A stretch of DNA of 64,000 bases from DASQPR01 sp963836785 (GCA_963836785.1 CAWIKW010000001.1:806001-870000); one strand, 5' to 3'; counted from the first letter of the stretch, positions 34,697 through 44,052 are shown. Notes: generated by a model not told the origin, from the letters alone. Program-made: numbers and translations.

Positions 34697-36148
34697 GTGG
34701 TTGGCGTGGCTATGCAGCTGTTAGGTGATCGGTATCGGCTTGAGGATGTGCTGGGCTCGGGCGGGATGGCGACCGTGTGGCGGGGCTGGGATCTGCGGTT
34801 GGAGCGATCGGTCGCGGTCAAGACGCTCGATCATGCGGGCCTTAGTGACCCGAGCGCGGCGGAGCGTTTCGACCGTGAGGCGCGCACGGTCGCGCGGCTC
34901 GCTCACCCGAATATCGTCGCCGTGTACGACGTCGGTACCCAGGACGGTGTCGGGTACCTGGTGATGGAGTTGATCGGCGGAGTCAGTGTGGCAGCGCTGC
35001 TGGAGGCCGGGCCGTTACCGGTGCAGCAGGCGGTAGCGATCGCCGCGCAGTCCTGCGACGCGCTCGGCGCGGCCCACGCCGCCGGCGTTATCCACCGCGA
35101 TGTCAAACCGGCCAACATCATGGTCACCCCCGCCGGTGCCGTGAAGGTCTGCGACTTTGGCATCGCGCGGCAGCTGCACGCTGCCGGGCAGACGCTAACC
35201 GCCCCGGACTCCGCGATCGGCACCAGCGACTACATGGCGCCCGAGCAGGCCACCGGAGATCAGGTCGACGCCCGGACCGATTTGTACGCACTCGGCTGCG
35301 TGCTGTACGCGATGCTCACCGGCGCGCCACCCTTCACCGGCGACAGCCCGCTCGCGGTCATCTACCAGCACCTGCACAACGCCCCGGCACCGGTGCGATC
35401 CCGCCGGGCCGACGTCCCCGTCGAGCTGGCGGCTCTGATCGACCGGCTGCTGGCCAAAGATCCCGCGGACCGACCGGCCGATCACCGGCAGGTGCTGGCC
35501 GCGTTGGGCGTTGTCGACCGGCGGCCAACGGCTGGACCGGCCGGACCAGTCACCGCCGTACGGCCGGTGGCCCGCGCCGCCGTGCCCACACCCACTCGCA
35601 CCATGCCGGCGGCGCTGGGACACGACGAGTACCGACGCAGCGGCTGGGCCGACCGATATCCGCGATTCACCCTTGGCCGCGTCACGATGGCGGCGGTTGT
35701 CGTCGTCGCGCTTGCGACCGCGGCCGTACTAGCGGCCGCCCTTCTCAACCGTCCCGCCGGCCAACCGCAGGCCGCACCGCCACCAAGCACGACCTCGACG
35801 ACCGCGACGGCATCGCCGACCCCTTCAAACACGCCCACGCCAATCACGTCGGGCGATCCTGCCGACCAGATCGCGGCCCTCCAAGCCCTGCTCCAACAGC
35901 AGGTGGAGGCGGGCCAGGTCGACTCACACGCCGCCAATGATCTCGTCCACCAACTGAACGGCCTCGCCCACACCCTTGATCGCGGCGATGGCCACGGCCA
36001 CGACAGCACCGACAAGATCACCGCGCTACGCGCCGACCTCACCGAGCTCCTGGGCGACCGCAAGATGACAACCGCTGGCTACGACACCCTCGCGGCAGGA
36101 CTCGACCAGTTGGCCGCGTCGCTGCCCACAGCCGACACCGGCGACTAA
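34697..36148 (+). CDS. PknB-type Ser/Thr protein kinase with helical extracellular domain
   Basis: 483 aa; GTG 34697, GTG 34706 and ATG 34712 are possible starts. Kinase motifs: LEDVLGSGGMATVWRG, VAVKTLD, HRDVKPANIMV, DFGIAR, TSDYMAPEQAT, TDLYALGCVLYAMLTG. One membrane segment (MAAVVVVALATAAVLAAALL, about residues 330-352). After a Thr/Ser/Pro linker the outer part is a helical domain (QIAALQALLQQQVEAGQVDSHAANDLVHQL to LAAGLDQLAAS) rather than PASTA repeats, which may sense cell-wall or protein ligands. Confidence 0.92.
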   Translation: MVGVAMQLLGDRYRLEDVLGSGGMATVWRGWDLRLERSVAVKTLDHAGLSDPSAAERFDREARTVARLAHPNIVAVYDVGTQDGVGYLVMELIGGVSVAALLEAGPLPVQQAVAIAAQSCDALGAAHAAGVIHRDVKPANIMVTPAGAVKVCDFGIARQLHAAGQTLTAPDSAIGTSDYMAPEQATGDQVDARTDLYALGCVLYAMLTGAPPFTGDSPLAVIYQHLHNAPAPVRSRRADVPVELAALIDRLLAKDPADRPADHRQVLAALGVVDRRPTAGPAGPVTAVRPVARAAVPTPTRTMPAALGHDEYRRSGWADRYPRFTLGRVTMAAVVVVALATAAVLAAALLNRPAGQPQAAPPPSTTSTTATASPTPSNTPTPITSGDPADQIAALQALLQQQVEAGQVDSHAANDLVHQLNGLAHTLDRGDGHGHDSTDKITALRADLTELLGDRKMTTAGYDTLAAGLDQLAASLPTADTGD

Positions 36149-36800
36149 AGCCCTCCCTGCAGCGGTATGCGTCGCGCGACCGATGAAGCGCTTGCCATGA
36201 CGGCGTCGCCGTCTCGCCGGAGCTCATGGACACACGTCGATCGGGCCTGCGCCACCTGTCACCGTCAGCAAACGATGCAGGTCGCCTGGCGACAATCACG
36301 TCACCACCCGCCGGATTCATCCCGTATCCAATGCTCCAGCCTGCATCTCGCTCTATCGGACCGGTCTACGAGTCCGCACCCGAGCCGATACTCCTTGGCC
36401 TTAAGCTGGACCACATACACACGCGCGCGGGTTCGTCCACGCCGGGCTGCTCGTTCACCTCAGGCGATTCAATCTTCGGTCACACGACCTCCACAGCTCT
36501 CGCGGCTCGCCCGCCGATCGTCACCGTGTCGCTGATTACTGACGCCACTGGGTCAGCACCCGGAGCATGGCGCCAGCGCTGGAGCGCAGTGAACACCATG
36601 GAACGCGGGTGGCCTTCGCAAACGCGACGTTCCAAGCCGATGATCGCCTCGTAGCGACGGCGAGCGGCGTCCTCCTCAGCTAACCGGACAGCCACCGGGA
36701 TCGGAGGCGCGTGACTCATGACCTCGACCGCCACCCGCACTGCGTTCAAGACAGCTGTCTTTCGCCATCGAACCCTGGCCCGCGCCGTAAGGAGCCCACG
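36149..36800. other. Region between kinase and hydrolase with one weak ORF
   Basis: About 650 bp. Apart from the low-confidence minus-strand ORF at 36480-36719, no gene, RNA or repeat was recognised. Confidence 0.4.
36480..36719 (-). CDS. Possible small hypothetical protein
   Basis: 79 aa from the ATG at 36719 (MSHAPPIPVAVRLAEEDAARRRYEAIIGLERR...). Its helical, charged middle looks protein-like, but there is no clear RBS and no family. It may be spurious. Confidence 0.3.
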   Translation of the reverse strand: MSHAPPIPVAVRLAEEDAARRRYEAIIGLERRVCEGHPRSMVFTALQRWRHAPGADPVASVISDTVTIGGRAARAVEVV

Positions 36801-37661
36801 ATGCCTAGAGCCGCAACGCCCGCGCCGAACCTAAACCGACTTGACCTCCCACAAGGGCCCATCACCTACCGCGTGACCGGCCCGGCCGACAGCGCGTCCC
36901 CACCGGTCGTGTTCGTACACGGCTTGCTGGTGGACAGCCAGCTCTGGACCGGTGTCGCCGACGTGCTCGCCGACCGCGGCATACGCAGCTACGCGCCCAC
37001 CTGGCCACTCGGCTCGCATCGCGTACCGATGAACGCCGACACCGACCTCAGCCCGCGTGGCATCGCCACGATCATCAACGGGTTCCTGGCCGCTCTCGAC
37101 CTCAGCGACGTCACATTGGTCGGTAGTGACACCGGCGGCGCCCTGTGCCAGTACACAATCGACACCGACGATAGCCGCATTGGCCGCCTGGTCCTGACCA
37201 ACTGCGACGCCTTCGACGTCTTCCCGCCACGCGAGTTCCAAGGGCTCATCAAGGTGGGCCGCCACGCTGCACTCATCAAGCCGATGCTCACCGCACTCAA
37301 GTCCACCGCCATCCGACACAGCAACACCGGCTACGGGCTCACCTTCGCGGGCACACCGGATCCCCACGTCACCCGCAGCTGGATCGAGCCTGCACTCAGC
37401 AACAAGGCGATTCGCCGTGACGCCGCCAAGCTGATGAGCACCATGCAACCGAAGGATCTGCTCGAGGTCTCCACCCGATTCGACACCTTCACCAAACCGG
37501 TGCGCCTCGTCTGGGGAGACGCCGACAAATGCTTCCCCATAAGCTTCGCCAAAAAGCTGGCCGCCGCCTTCCCGAACGCGACGCTGACCACCGTTCCAGG
37601 CGGCCGCACATTCATCTCGATGGAGTTCCCCCAGCAGGTCGCCGACGTCATCAGCACGTGA
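36801..37661 (+). CDS. Alpha/beta hydrolase, Asp-nucleophile (dehalogenase/epoxide-hydrolase-like)
   Basis: 286 aa from the ATG at 36801 with AAGGAG 7 nt upstream. Oxyanion-hole motif VVFVHGLLVDSQLW; nucleophile elbow VGSDTGGAL with Asp110, as in haloalkane dehalogenases and epoxide hydrolases. An acid is available in VWGDADKCFP. The expected catalytic His near the C-terminus is not seen (GGRTFISMEFP, where SxHFxxxxxP is usual), so catalysis may differ or be lost. No signal peptide. It stands alone between the kinase and MerR genes. Confidence 0.82.
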   Translation: MPRAATPAPNLNRLDLPQGPITYRVTGPADSASPPVVFVHGLLVDSQLWTGVADVLADRGIRSYAPTWPLGSHRVPMNADTDLSPRGIATIINGFLAALDLSDVTLVGSDTGGALCQYTIDTDDSRIGRLVLTNCDAFDVFPPREFQGLIKVGRHAALIKPMLTALKSTAIRHSNTGYGLTFAGTPDPHVTRSWIEPALSNKAIRRDAAKLMSTMQPKDLLEVSTRFDTFTKPVRLVWGDADKCFPISFAKKLAAAFPNATLTTVPGGRTFISMEFPQQVADVIST

Positions 37662-37925
37662 CCGTACGACACAACATCCGCCCGTGGCCCCATACATCGG
37701 CACTCGGGTGCGCTCGCTTCTGCAGCGCTCCGACACCCCGGCGCTAGCGATCGGGCGTTTCGTCAACTCAAGCGTCTTCGATTTCTCTGGGTCCGGAACG
37801 AACGGTGTAATCCCTGATCATGGGAGTGCAATTGGTGACGGAAGCTGCGGCGCCCTGGAACGTGGGCACTTGAGGCTCCTGCCGACATGAGTGGTCGAGG
37901 TCCTGGTGTGAACGGCGCCGGGAAG

Positions 37926-38705
37926 TTAGTTGGGCGGCTCCGCGAGCCGCTCCATCCGGGTCCAACCGGACCAGCCACGCTCGCGCATCAGGTCCCGCAA
38001 CCGCTGTGCCCGTGGGTCGGTCTCGTCGGCAAGATCGTCGAGTAGGTCAGACGGTAGTTCGTCGTGCGCCATCTCGGCGGGGTTGGTCTCGCTGGCGGTG
38101 TATGCCTGCTCGGCGAGGCTGGCCATGATGTCGGCGGCTTCCTCCAGTCGCGGGTCGTCGGCTGCATCGCTTTCGAAGATCTCCGATAGGACCCGGTAGA
38201 GCCGGACGAGTTGCGGGTCGTCGAGCTGCGCGAGTTTCTCGGGCATCCACTCGCGGACGCGATCGGGCCACCGGGCCGCAACCAGGATCCACCCGTCCCG
38301 CTCGGCCTCGACCATCCGCTCGGACGCCCCGATCTGCCGAAGTCGATCGAGATAGAAGGTCACCTCCGGTGGGAGCGCCAGACTGTCCCCGGCCGCGAGC
38401 TGCGCGATCTGCTTGCGGCTGGTCTCAAGCCGTTCGATCTGGTCGCGTAGGTGGCTGTCGATGCTGTGGACCGCTTCGGCAAAAGTCGATGCGTCGGCTT
38501 CGAGCATCTGACCGATCCGAGATAGCGGCACGCCAGCGTCGGCGAGGGCGCGGATCTTGATCAGGGACACGACTGCCGTCGCGCCATACCTCCGGTAACC
38601 CGAAGCATCCCGCTTCGGCTCGGGTAGTAGTCCGATCTGGTGATAGTGGCGCACGGCGCGCACCGTGACGCCGGCATACGCCGCCAGTTGACTGATCGTC
38701 AGCAT
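37926..38705 (-). CDS. MerR-family transcriptional regulator
   Basis: 259 aa. N-terminal MerR HTH and wing: MLTISQLAAYAGVTVRAVRHYHQIGLLPEPKRDASGYRRY, then the dimer helix (LIKIRALADAGVPLSRIGQML). The long C-terminal part (AHSIDSHLRDQIERLETSRKQIAQL ... TDPRAQRLRDLMRERGWSGW) resembles the TipAL-type effector domain seen with drug-responsive MerR proteins. It lies 45 nt after the permease gene on the same strand, so it may belong to the exporter operon or control it. Confidence 0.88.
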   Translation of the reverse strand: MLTISQLAAYAGVTVRAVRHYHQIGLLPEPKRDASGYRRYGATAVVSLIKIRALADAGVPLSRIGQMLEADASTFAEAVHSIDSHLRDQIERLETSRKQIAQLAAGDSLALPPEVTFYLDRLRQIGASERMVEAERDGWILVAARWPDRVREWMPEKLAQLDDPQLVRLYRVLSEIFESDAADDPRLEEAADIMASLAEQAYTASETNPAEMAHDELPSDLLDDLADETDPRAQRLRDLMRERGWSGWTRMERLAEPPN

Positions 38706-38750
38706 GCTCTGATCCTGCCCTCAACCCGCCCAGACCCGGTCGACGCCGGC

Positions 38751-39512
38751 TCAGGAGATCTTGCGACGGTAGGACATGTTGGCGAACACGTAGGCAACGA
38801 CGAGGATGCCGAGGCACCAGGCCAGGGCGATCCAGATGTGGGTGCCGACCGGCTGCTGGGTGAACAGGTCGCGGATCGCGTTGACGATGGAGGTCACCGG
38901 CTGGTTGTCGGCGAAGGCGCGCACGGGGCCGGGCATGGACTCGGTGGGTACAAAGGCCGAGCTGATGAACGGCAGGAAGATGAGCGGATACGAGAACGCG
39001 CTCGCGCCGTCCACGGACTTTGCGGTGAGGCCGGGTATCACGGCGATCCAGGTCAGCGCCAGGGTAAACAGGACCAGAATGCCGGCGACCGCGAGCCACC
39101 CCGCCACGCCCACCCCCGTGCGGAAGCCCATGACCAGCGCGACGCCGACGACGACCACGAGCGAGATCAGGTTGGCGACCACCGAGGTCAGGACGTGCGC
39201 CCACAGCACGGAGGATCGTGCGATCGGCATGGACTGGAACCGTTCGAAGATGCCGCCTTGCAAGTCCAGGAAGAGCCGGTAGGCAGTGTAGGAGATGCCC
39301 GAGGCGATCGTGATGAGCAGGATGCCGGGCAGCAAGTAGTTCACGTACGAATCCGAACCGGTCTTGATCGCGCCGCCGAAGACGTAGACGAACAGCAGCA
39401 TGAAGGCGATCGGCATGATCGCGGTCGTGATGATGGTGTCCGGGCTGCGGCTGATGTGGCGCAGCGAACGTCCCAGGAGGACGGCGGTGTCGCCGAGGAA
39501 GTGCTTGTTCAT
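38751..39512 (-). CDS. ABC-2 type transporter permease (DrrB-like)
   Basis: 253 aa with six membrane segments (IMPIAFMLLFVYVFGGAI, LLPGILLITIASGISYTAY, LISLVVVVGVALVMG, GILVLFTLALTWIAVIPGL, LIFLPFISSAFV, LAWCLGILVVAYVFANMSYRR). The ABC-2 membrane domain signature PGPVRAFADNQPVTSIVNAIRDL is clear. Its ATG overlaps the ATPase stop (ATGA). Together they export drugs, antibiotics or lipids. Confidence 0.9.
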   Translation of the reverse strand: MNKHFLGDTAVLLGRSLRHISRSPDTIITTAIMPIAFMLLFVYVFGGAIKTGSDSYVNYLLPGILLITIASGISYTAYRLFLDLQGGIFERFQSMPIARSSVLWAHVLTSVVANLISLVVVVGVALVMGFRTGVGVAGWLAVAGILVLFTLALTWIAVIPGLTAKSVDGASAFSYPLIFLPFISSAFVPTESMPGPVRAFADNQPVTSIVNAIRDLFTQQPVGTHIWIALAWCLGILVVAYVFANMSYRRKIS

Positions 39513-40306
39513 CGTTGTTCCTTGTCCATTCTGGCGCCGACGAGGGTGAGGAAGACGTCCTCGAGAGTCGGCTGCTTCTCGACGTACTCGACTTCGGCGG
39601 GCGGGAGGAGCTGCTTCAGCTCACTGAGGGTGCCGTTCACGATGATCCGGCCCTCGTGGAGAATCGCGATCCGGTCGGCGAGCTGCTCCGCCTCGTCGAG
39701 GTATTGAGTCGTGAGCAGCACGGTCGTGCCGCCCTCGGCGAGCTCCTTGACGGCTTGCCACACCTCGAGACGCCCCTCCGGGTCCAGCCCGGTCGTCGGC
39801 TCGTCGAGGAAGATAACCGGCGGATTCCCGATAAGACTCATCGCGATGTCCAGGCGGCGGCGCATGCCACCGGAGTAGGTCGCTACCCTCCGGGTGCCCG
39901 CCTCGGTCAGCGAGAAGCGCCTCAGTAGGTCATCCGCGATCGTGCCCGGGTCCTTGAGGTGCCTCAGCCTGGCGACCATGACGAGGTTCTCCCGCCCGCT
40001 GAGGATCTCGTCGACCGCCGCGAACTGCCCGGTAAGACTGATGGACTCGCGTACGTCGGCGGCCTGTGTCGCGACATCGAAGCCGTTGACTCGTGCAGTC
40101 CCTGTGTCGGCCTTGAGCAGCGTGGACAGGATCTTCACCACCGTGGTCTTGCCGGCCCCGTTTGAGCCGAGCAGGGCGAAGATGCTGCCCCGCGCCACGT
40201 CGATGTCCACGCCACGCAGCACCTTCAGTTGCTTGAACGACTTCTCCAGGCCATGCACGTGTATCGCGGGCTGCTCGACCTGATCGATTGTTGCCGGGAT
40301 GCTCAT
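39509..40306 (-). CDS. ABC transporter ATP-binding protein (DrrA-like)
   Basis: 265 aa from the ATG at 40306. Walker A LLGSNGAGKTTVVKIL, Q-loop LTGQFAAVDEILSGRENL, signature YSGGMRRRLDIAMSLI, Walker B PPVIFLDEPTTGLDP, H-region LLTTQYLDEAEQLADRIAIL. The C-terminal segment PTLEDVFLTLVG is typical of DrrA/daunorubicin-type exporters. Translationally coupled to the permease; the MerR gene lies beyond. Confidence 0.93.
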   Translation of the reverse strand: MSIPATIDQVEQPAIHVHGLEKSFKQLKVLRGVDIDVARGSIFALLGSNGAGKTTVVKILSTLLKADTGTARVNGFDVATQAADVRESISLTGQFAAVDEILSGRENLVMVARLRHLKDPGTIADDLLRRFSLTEAGTRRVATYSGGMRRRLDIAMSLIGNPPVIFLDEPTTGLDPEGRLEVWQAVKELAEGGTTVLLTTQYLDEAEQLADRIAILHEGRIIVNGTLSELKQLLPPAEVEYVEKQPTLEDVFLTLVGARMDKEQR

Positions 40307-40803
40307 GACGGCCAGTATCGAGGGTTGACGCAGCGTCAAGGTCAAGCCCGCAGGGCAGATTCGATTCATCCACTCACGTGGAAGTTACGACCCGGGCTAA
40401 CGCGTGCCCTAACGAGCGAAGCCAGCGGCGAACAGACCGCAAGCCGGCGTTCGGGCACGGGGTGCAAGTGCGATCTCCGGGCCGTTCTTGCCGGCAGCGG
40501 CGGGAACAGGTCTGACCGATGCTCCTGAGCAATTGGCAACGCGGGGGCACGTTCGTGAAACAGGTGTCGATGGCTGAGTCGAAACCTCAGCTACCCAGAT
40601 GCAGGTCCCTTTGGATCGAGCAGTGACCTCAAGAGAGAGATCTTCCACGTTGTCGAAGTTCGCTTCGAGGCCATCGAACTTGGTCATGTGGTCATGGCCT
40701 GCCTTGTCGCGTGCCCACACGTGTACCAAGGATCGGCGAAGTCGCGGTCAGCGGCGGTCGTCGGCGATCGAACGTGCGTTTGTCCAACACCGTCCAAAGA
40801 GAT

Positions 40804-40924
40804 GATGACCTCGGCGTATTCGAGGTCATCGGAGTGGGGACGGCTGGTTTCGAACCAGCCGTGCCCGGCGCTAGTTGCGGCATCCCGGTGAGGCACCGGG
40901 ATCGGGCGCGCCCCGCGCCCGATC
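40804..40924. repeat. Cluster of three perfect hairpins
   Basis: Stem 1: GATGACCTCG with its complement, 40804-40830. Stem 2: ATCCCGGTG/CACCGGGAT, 40882-40902. Stem 3: GATCGGGCGCG/CGCGCCCGATC, 40900-40924. Stems 2 and 3 share bases 40900-40902, so they compete. They flank the tRNA-like site and may end minus-strand transcription from the YciI gene. Confidence 0.6.
40834..40858 (-). repeat. tRNA 3'-end-like sequence, candidate attachment site
   Basis: On the minus strand this reads a T-arm (CTGGTTCGAAACCAG) followed by an acceptor-like CGTCCCCAC. 24 of 25 bases match 50332-50356. No full tRNA can be built around it. Candidate att site of an integrated element; inference. Confidence 0.45.
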
Positions 40925-41041
40925 CTGTCAGTGCCCCGCGTCCCAGTTCTGGTCGATGTGCAGACCCAGGTCGTCAACCGCGGCCATCACAAGTCGTGCT
41001 CTAGCGTGGCCGGTTGCCTTCGATCAGACCTCGTCGGGACG

Positions 41042-41416
41042 TCACCGTCGCCTATCAGCCTGGCGGAGCATCGCGTCTTGTTCGGGGTCGGGCAGGAGCT
41101 CCCGGACCTCTTGTGCACAGCGGCAGGCGACGGCTGTCTTGGCCGCCCACGCCAGCGCCTCCTCGCGTGAGGGGACGTCGACGACACAGAACCCGCCGAC
41201 GACCTCCTTGGTCTCGGGGTATGGGCCGTCGGTCACGATCCCGTCGGTGGCCACAACGCTCGCCATCTGCCTTGCCAGTCCGCCGCCGAAGACCCACACG
41301 CCGGCGTTCACGGCCTCCTGCATCACCTCGTGCGCGGCCTTGGCCACGTCGGGAAAGTCCTCGTCGGGGATATGGTCCATCGCACCGTCATCGAACGAGA
41401 TCAGGTATCGCGCCAT
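41042..41416 (-). CDS. YciI/DGPF-domain protein
   Basis: 124 aa from the ATG at 41416 (AAGGGAGT upstream). The start MARYLISFDDGAM and the motif VTDGPYPETKEVVGGFCVVDVPSREEALAWAAK define the DGPF/YCII family, a ferredoxin-like dimer. It is often encoded with ECF sigma factors of the SigJ/ECF41 kind, but none is here. Enzymatic role unproven. Confidence 0.85.
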   Translation of the reverse strand: MARYLISFDDGAMDHIPDEDFPDVAKAAHEVMQEAVNAGVWVFGGGLARQMASVVATDGIVTDGPYPETKEVVGGFCVVDVPSREEALAWAAKTAVACRCAQEVRELLPDPEQDAMLRQADRRR

Positions 41417-41773
41417 CTCATGACTCCCTTGTCCCGGCGGCCACCTCCGGCCACATCTCACCTCTGCTACGAACGCGTCGCTCCGGATCCGACACTCTGC
41501 CAGCAGAAAATCTAGCGGGACCTCCGCCGTCCGGCCCCCGCGGGCGTCATGTGGCCCCGTTTGCGGAGATCATCGGCGCTGCCACCGGCTATGAATAGTC
41601 CAACCGCACTCGTCTGCCGCTGCGCGCCCACCGAACTTGTCAAGCATCAGGCGAGACAGCGATGTAAAAGCGTCAGCCGAAGTACGCCGCCTCCATCCCC
41701 GAAGCACCTTGCTCCGACCACACAAGCGTCAACCCGGTCGCAGTGCCCGTGCACCGCCGGTAGCGTTCACCGG
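41417..41773. other. Intergenic region, no gene seen
   Basis: Divergent spacer of about 350 bp between the YciI and VOC genes; no ORF, RNA or repeat recognised. Confidence 0.4.
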
Positions 41774-42181
41774 ATGAGCGGACTCGTGGAGATCGTGCTG
41801 GACTGTCGTCATGCGTCGAAGCTCGCGCCGTTCTGGCAGGCCGCGCTTGGCTGGCGGATCCGGCCATACGACGAGGCCGAGGTCGCCCGGCTTGCCGCGC
41901 TGGGCCTGACACCAGAAACTGATCCGACGGTGGCCATTGACCCCCCGGACGGTTCGCTGGTTTTCTTCCTCCAAGAGGTTCCCGAGGCCAAGACCGGGAA
42001 GAACCGCATGCACGTCGATGTCCGGCTCCGGGACCAGGCTCACCTGGACGAACTCCTCCGGATGGGCGCCACGGTGATGTCCGAGCATGACGGCTGGTCG
42101 GTCTTGGCCGATCCCGAGGGCAACGAGTTCTGCGCCAAGCATCCGGACCGAGGGCTCGGAGGTGGTTCTTCCGCTGCCTGA
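41774..42181 (+). CDS. VOC-family (glyoxalase-like) protein
   Basis: 135 aa from the ATG at 41774. The fold is that of Glyoxalase_6-type VOC proteins: VEIVLDCRHASKLAPFWQAALGWRI, then VFFLQEVPEAKTGKNRMHVDVRLRDQAHLDELLRMGATVM and WSVLADPEGNEFCA. A His in NRMHVDV and the Glu in EGNEF are the usual metal ligands of the second half. Probably an enzyme or binding protein for small ligands, or a resistance-type protein; substrate unknown. Confidence 0.82.
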   Translation: MSGLVEIVLDCRHASKLAPFWQAALGWRIRPYDEAEVARLAALGLTPETDPTVAIDPPDGSLVFFLQEVPEAKTGKNRMHVDVRLRDQAHLDELLRMGATVMSEHDGWSVLADPEGNEFCAKHPDRGLGGGSSAA

Positions 42182-42191
42182 GTGAACGTAG

Positions 42192-42360
42192 CTCACGCTG
42201 CTGGAACACCGGGAGGACTAGGAAGCGGAGCGGACTCGTCTGGGCGAGATCTGGCAGGAGCATGGCCTGGCGTTCCCATCCGAGCTCGGCACGCCGATGG
42301 AGCCCCGCAACCTCAACCGCCGCTTCGCCCGGCTGCGGATAGCCGCAAGTCTTCGTCGCC
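42192..42360 (+). pseudogene. Remnant of a tyrosine recombinase/phage integrase
   Basis: One frame reads TLLEHRED-stop-EAERTRLGEIWQEHGLAFP then SELGTPMEPRNLNRRFARLR. This matches the C-terminal catalytic domain of tyrosine integrases just before the HxLRH box (W..HGLVF...GTP.EPRN...F). The in-frame TAG would be CAG (Gln) in an intact copy. The catalytic Arg, His and Tyr segments are missing. Confidence 0.75.
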
Positions 42361-42644
42361 GGCGACGCCGCTCACATTCACTCGCCGGCCGGCGCGCAGC
42401 GGACAGGCGGATGGTGACTCGTTCGCCCAGCACGTGGTCGGCGAGAGCGTTCAAGTGGGGGGCAGGCGGCACGAGATGGGTAACGGGAGACTGTTACGCC
42501 CAGATCTGTGAGAGCCGAGAGGTTAAACCCGTCCCGGCTACTCGACCTGAGTACACCAACGCTTGGTCCCGGCTGACCCTGATCGTGAAGACCTCCGCCA
42601 CCGTGCCGAGGCCACCGTCCGCTCGGCACCGTGAACGCTCTTGG
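42361..42644. other. Non-coding flank of the integrase remnant
   Basis: No coding frame seen; it may be further decayed mobile DNA downstream of the integrase piece. Confidence 0.35.
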
Positions 42645-43922
42645 TCAGGGGACCATCGACGGCCGGCTCCCGCCATCTGCCACGGCATGACTCATGGACT
42701 GCCCACGCGAACGGTGCAGACGATGCCGTCGAGTGCGCAGCCGCACCGTCGCTGCGCCCAGCAGGGTCGCGACGGCCAGCGGCAGCCACAGCGCCGCCGC
42801 GCCCAGGCTGAGCATTCCGGTGATGATGATGGGGTCGACGGCCCGGGCCAGGCCGTAGCTGAGCTGCCAGCGGGCGAGCGCGCGCCCCACCAGGTGTGGC
42901 GGTGCTGACTCGATCACCAGCGGCACGCTGCTGCCGGTATAAAGAATCTCACCCAGCGTGTACGGCACGATGACCAGCGCGACGAGCACCGTGCCGCGGC
43001 CGCCGCCGGTCGCCCCGCCGAGCCAGAAGCCGAGGTAGGAGGCGGCAAGCAACAAGCCGGACCAGAACAGCACGGTGCGGTGCGGCCACTTCGCGAGGCG
43101 CACTACCACGACGAGCTGCAGTGCAATCACCATGACGGTGTTGGCGACGAAGATGCCCGAGGGCCACGCCAGGGACGCGTGCAGGCCCTGCACCAGCAGC
43201 AGCGGCAGGGCGATCTCCAGGATGTCGGCGTAAAACGCGTACGGAATGCCGGCCAGGGCCAGGATGGTAACGGTGCGTAGGCCGGCACCGCGCGCTTCCC
43301 CCGTTGCGGCAGCCGGGGCGGGGGCCGGAACATCTTGATGGGGCAGCGGCACCCGGGCGATCACCGCCGCGCCGAACGCGCACCCGAGCGCCGTCACCAG
43401 CGCGAGCCAGCGGAGCACCTCCGGCCCGCTCGCGACCAGAACCGTGCCGAGCAGGGCGCCGGCACCCAGGCCGGCGTTGCGCAGCGAGCGGCCTGCGGCC
43501 AGCGCCGCCGTACGCTGGGCCGGGCCGGCGAGCGTAGCGACCAGCGCGGAAATGGTGGGTGGAGCGATCTGCGTGCCGACGCCGATGAGCACCGCACCGA
43601 TCGCGAATCCGGCGATGCCGGGCACCAGGGCAAGCAGCAGCGACCCCACCGCCCGCACCAGTAGCGCGGCGACGGCGGGGGCGCGCCGCGCCCCGCGGTC
43701 GATCCAGCGTCCGGCGAGCGGGACGGCGCAGAGGCCGGCCAGCATGCCGACGGTCAGTGTCATACCGGCCTGCGGCGCGCTGAGCCCGATTAGCACGGCG
43801 TAGATCACAATGAAGGGGCGCAGCATCCCGGAGGTCGCTGCCTCGACTGTGGCGCTGAGCGCGTAGCGGCCGCCGCCCGGGATGCGGACCAGCTCACGAA
43901 GCGTCGTACGGGTGGTCGTCAC
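42645..43922 (-). CDS. MFS transporter
   Basis: 425 aa with about 12 membrane segments. Motif A-like loop LAGRWIDRGARRAPAVAALL between TM2 and TM3, SLRNAGLGAGALLGTVLV in TM5, and a second half LLLVQGLHASLAWPSGIF, IVPYTLGEILYTGSSVPLVIESAPPHLVGRALARWQLSYGLAR. The C-terminal tail is basic and His-rich. Likely an exporter. Divergent, 130 bp apart, from a DUF5937/ArsR regulator that probably controls it. Confidence 0.88.
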   Translation of the reverse strand: MTTTRTTLRELVRIPGGGRYALSATVEAATSGMLRPFIVIYAVLIGLSAPQAGMTLTVGMLAGLCAVPLAGRWIDRGARRAPAVAALLVRAVGSLLLALVPGIAGFAIGAVLIGVGTQIAPPTISALVATLAGPAQRTAALAAGRSLRNAGLGAGALLGTVLVASGPEVLRWLALVTALGCAFGAAVIARVPLPHQDVPAPAPAAATGEARGAGLRTVTILALAGIPYAFYADILEIALPLLLVQGLHASLAWPSGIFVANTVMVIALQLVVVVRLAKWPHRTVLFWSGLLLAASYLGFWLGGATGGGRGTVLVALVIVPYTLGEILYTGSSVPLVIESAPPHLVGRALARWQLSYGLARAVDPIIITGMLSLGAAALWLPLAVATLLGAATVRLRTRRHRLHRSRGQSMSHAVADGGSRPSMVP

Positions 43923-44052
43923 GGCTCCGATCGTCCGGCCACACGGCTGCGAAGAGACCCGGGTTGGCCAGCGTCGTCAATCCACGGCTCGTCGATTGAC
44001 AAACCACGTCAATCGGTTTGCCCGGGCGCGAACCGCTGCCAGGATCGGTACC

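Larger units (their letters stand above)
40307..41041. other. Region without an intact gene; hairpins and att-like site at its right
   Basis: On the minus strand two adjacent frames show short coding-like fragments (LEYAEVIISLDGVGQTHVRS near 40790-40850 and FDGLEANFDNVEDLSLEVTARS near 40610-40680), possibly one decayed gene. No family recognised. The tRNA-3'-like site and hairpins between 40804 and 40924 are listed separately. Confidence 0.4.
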
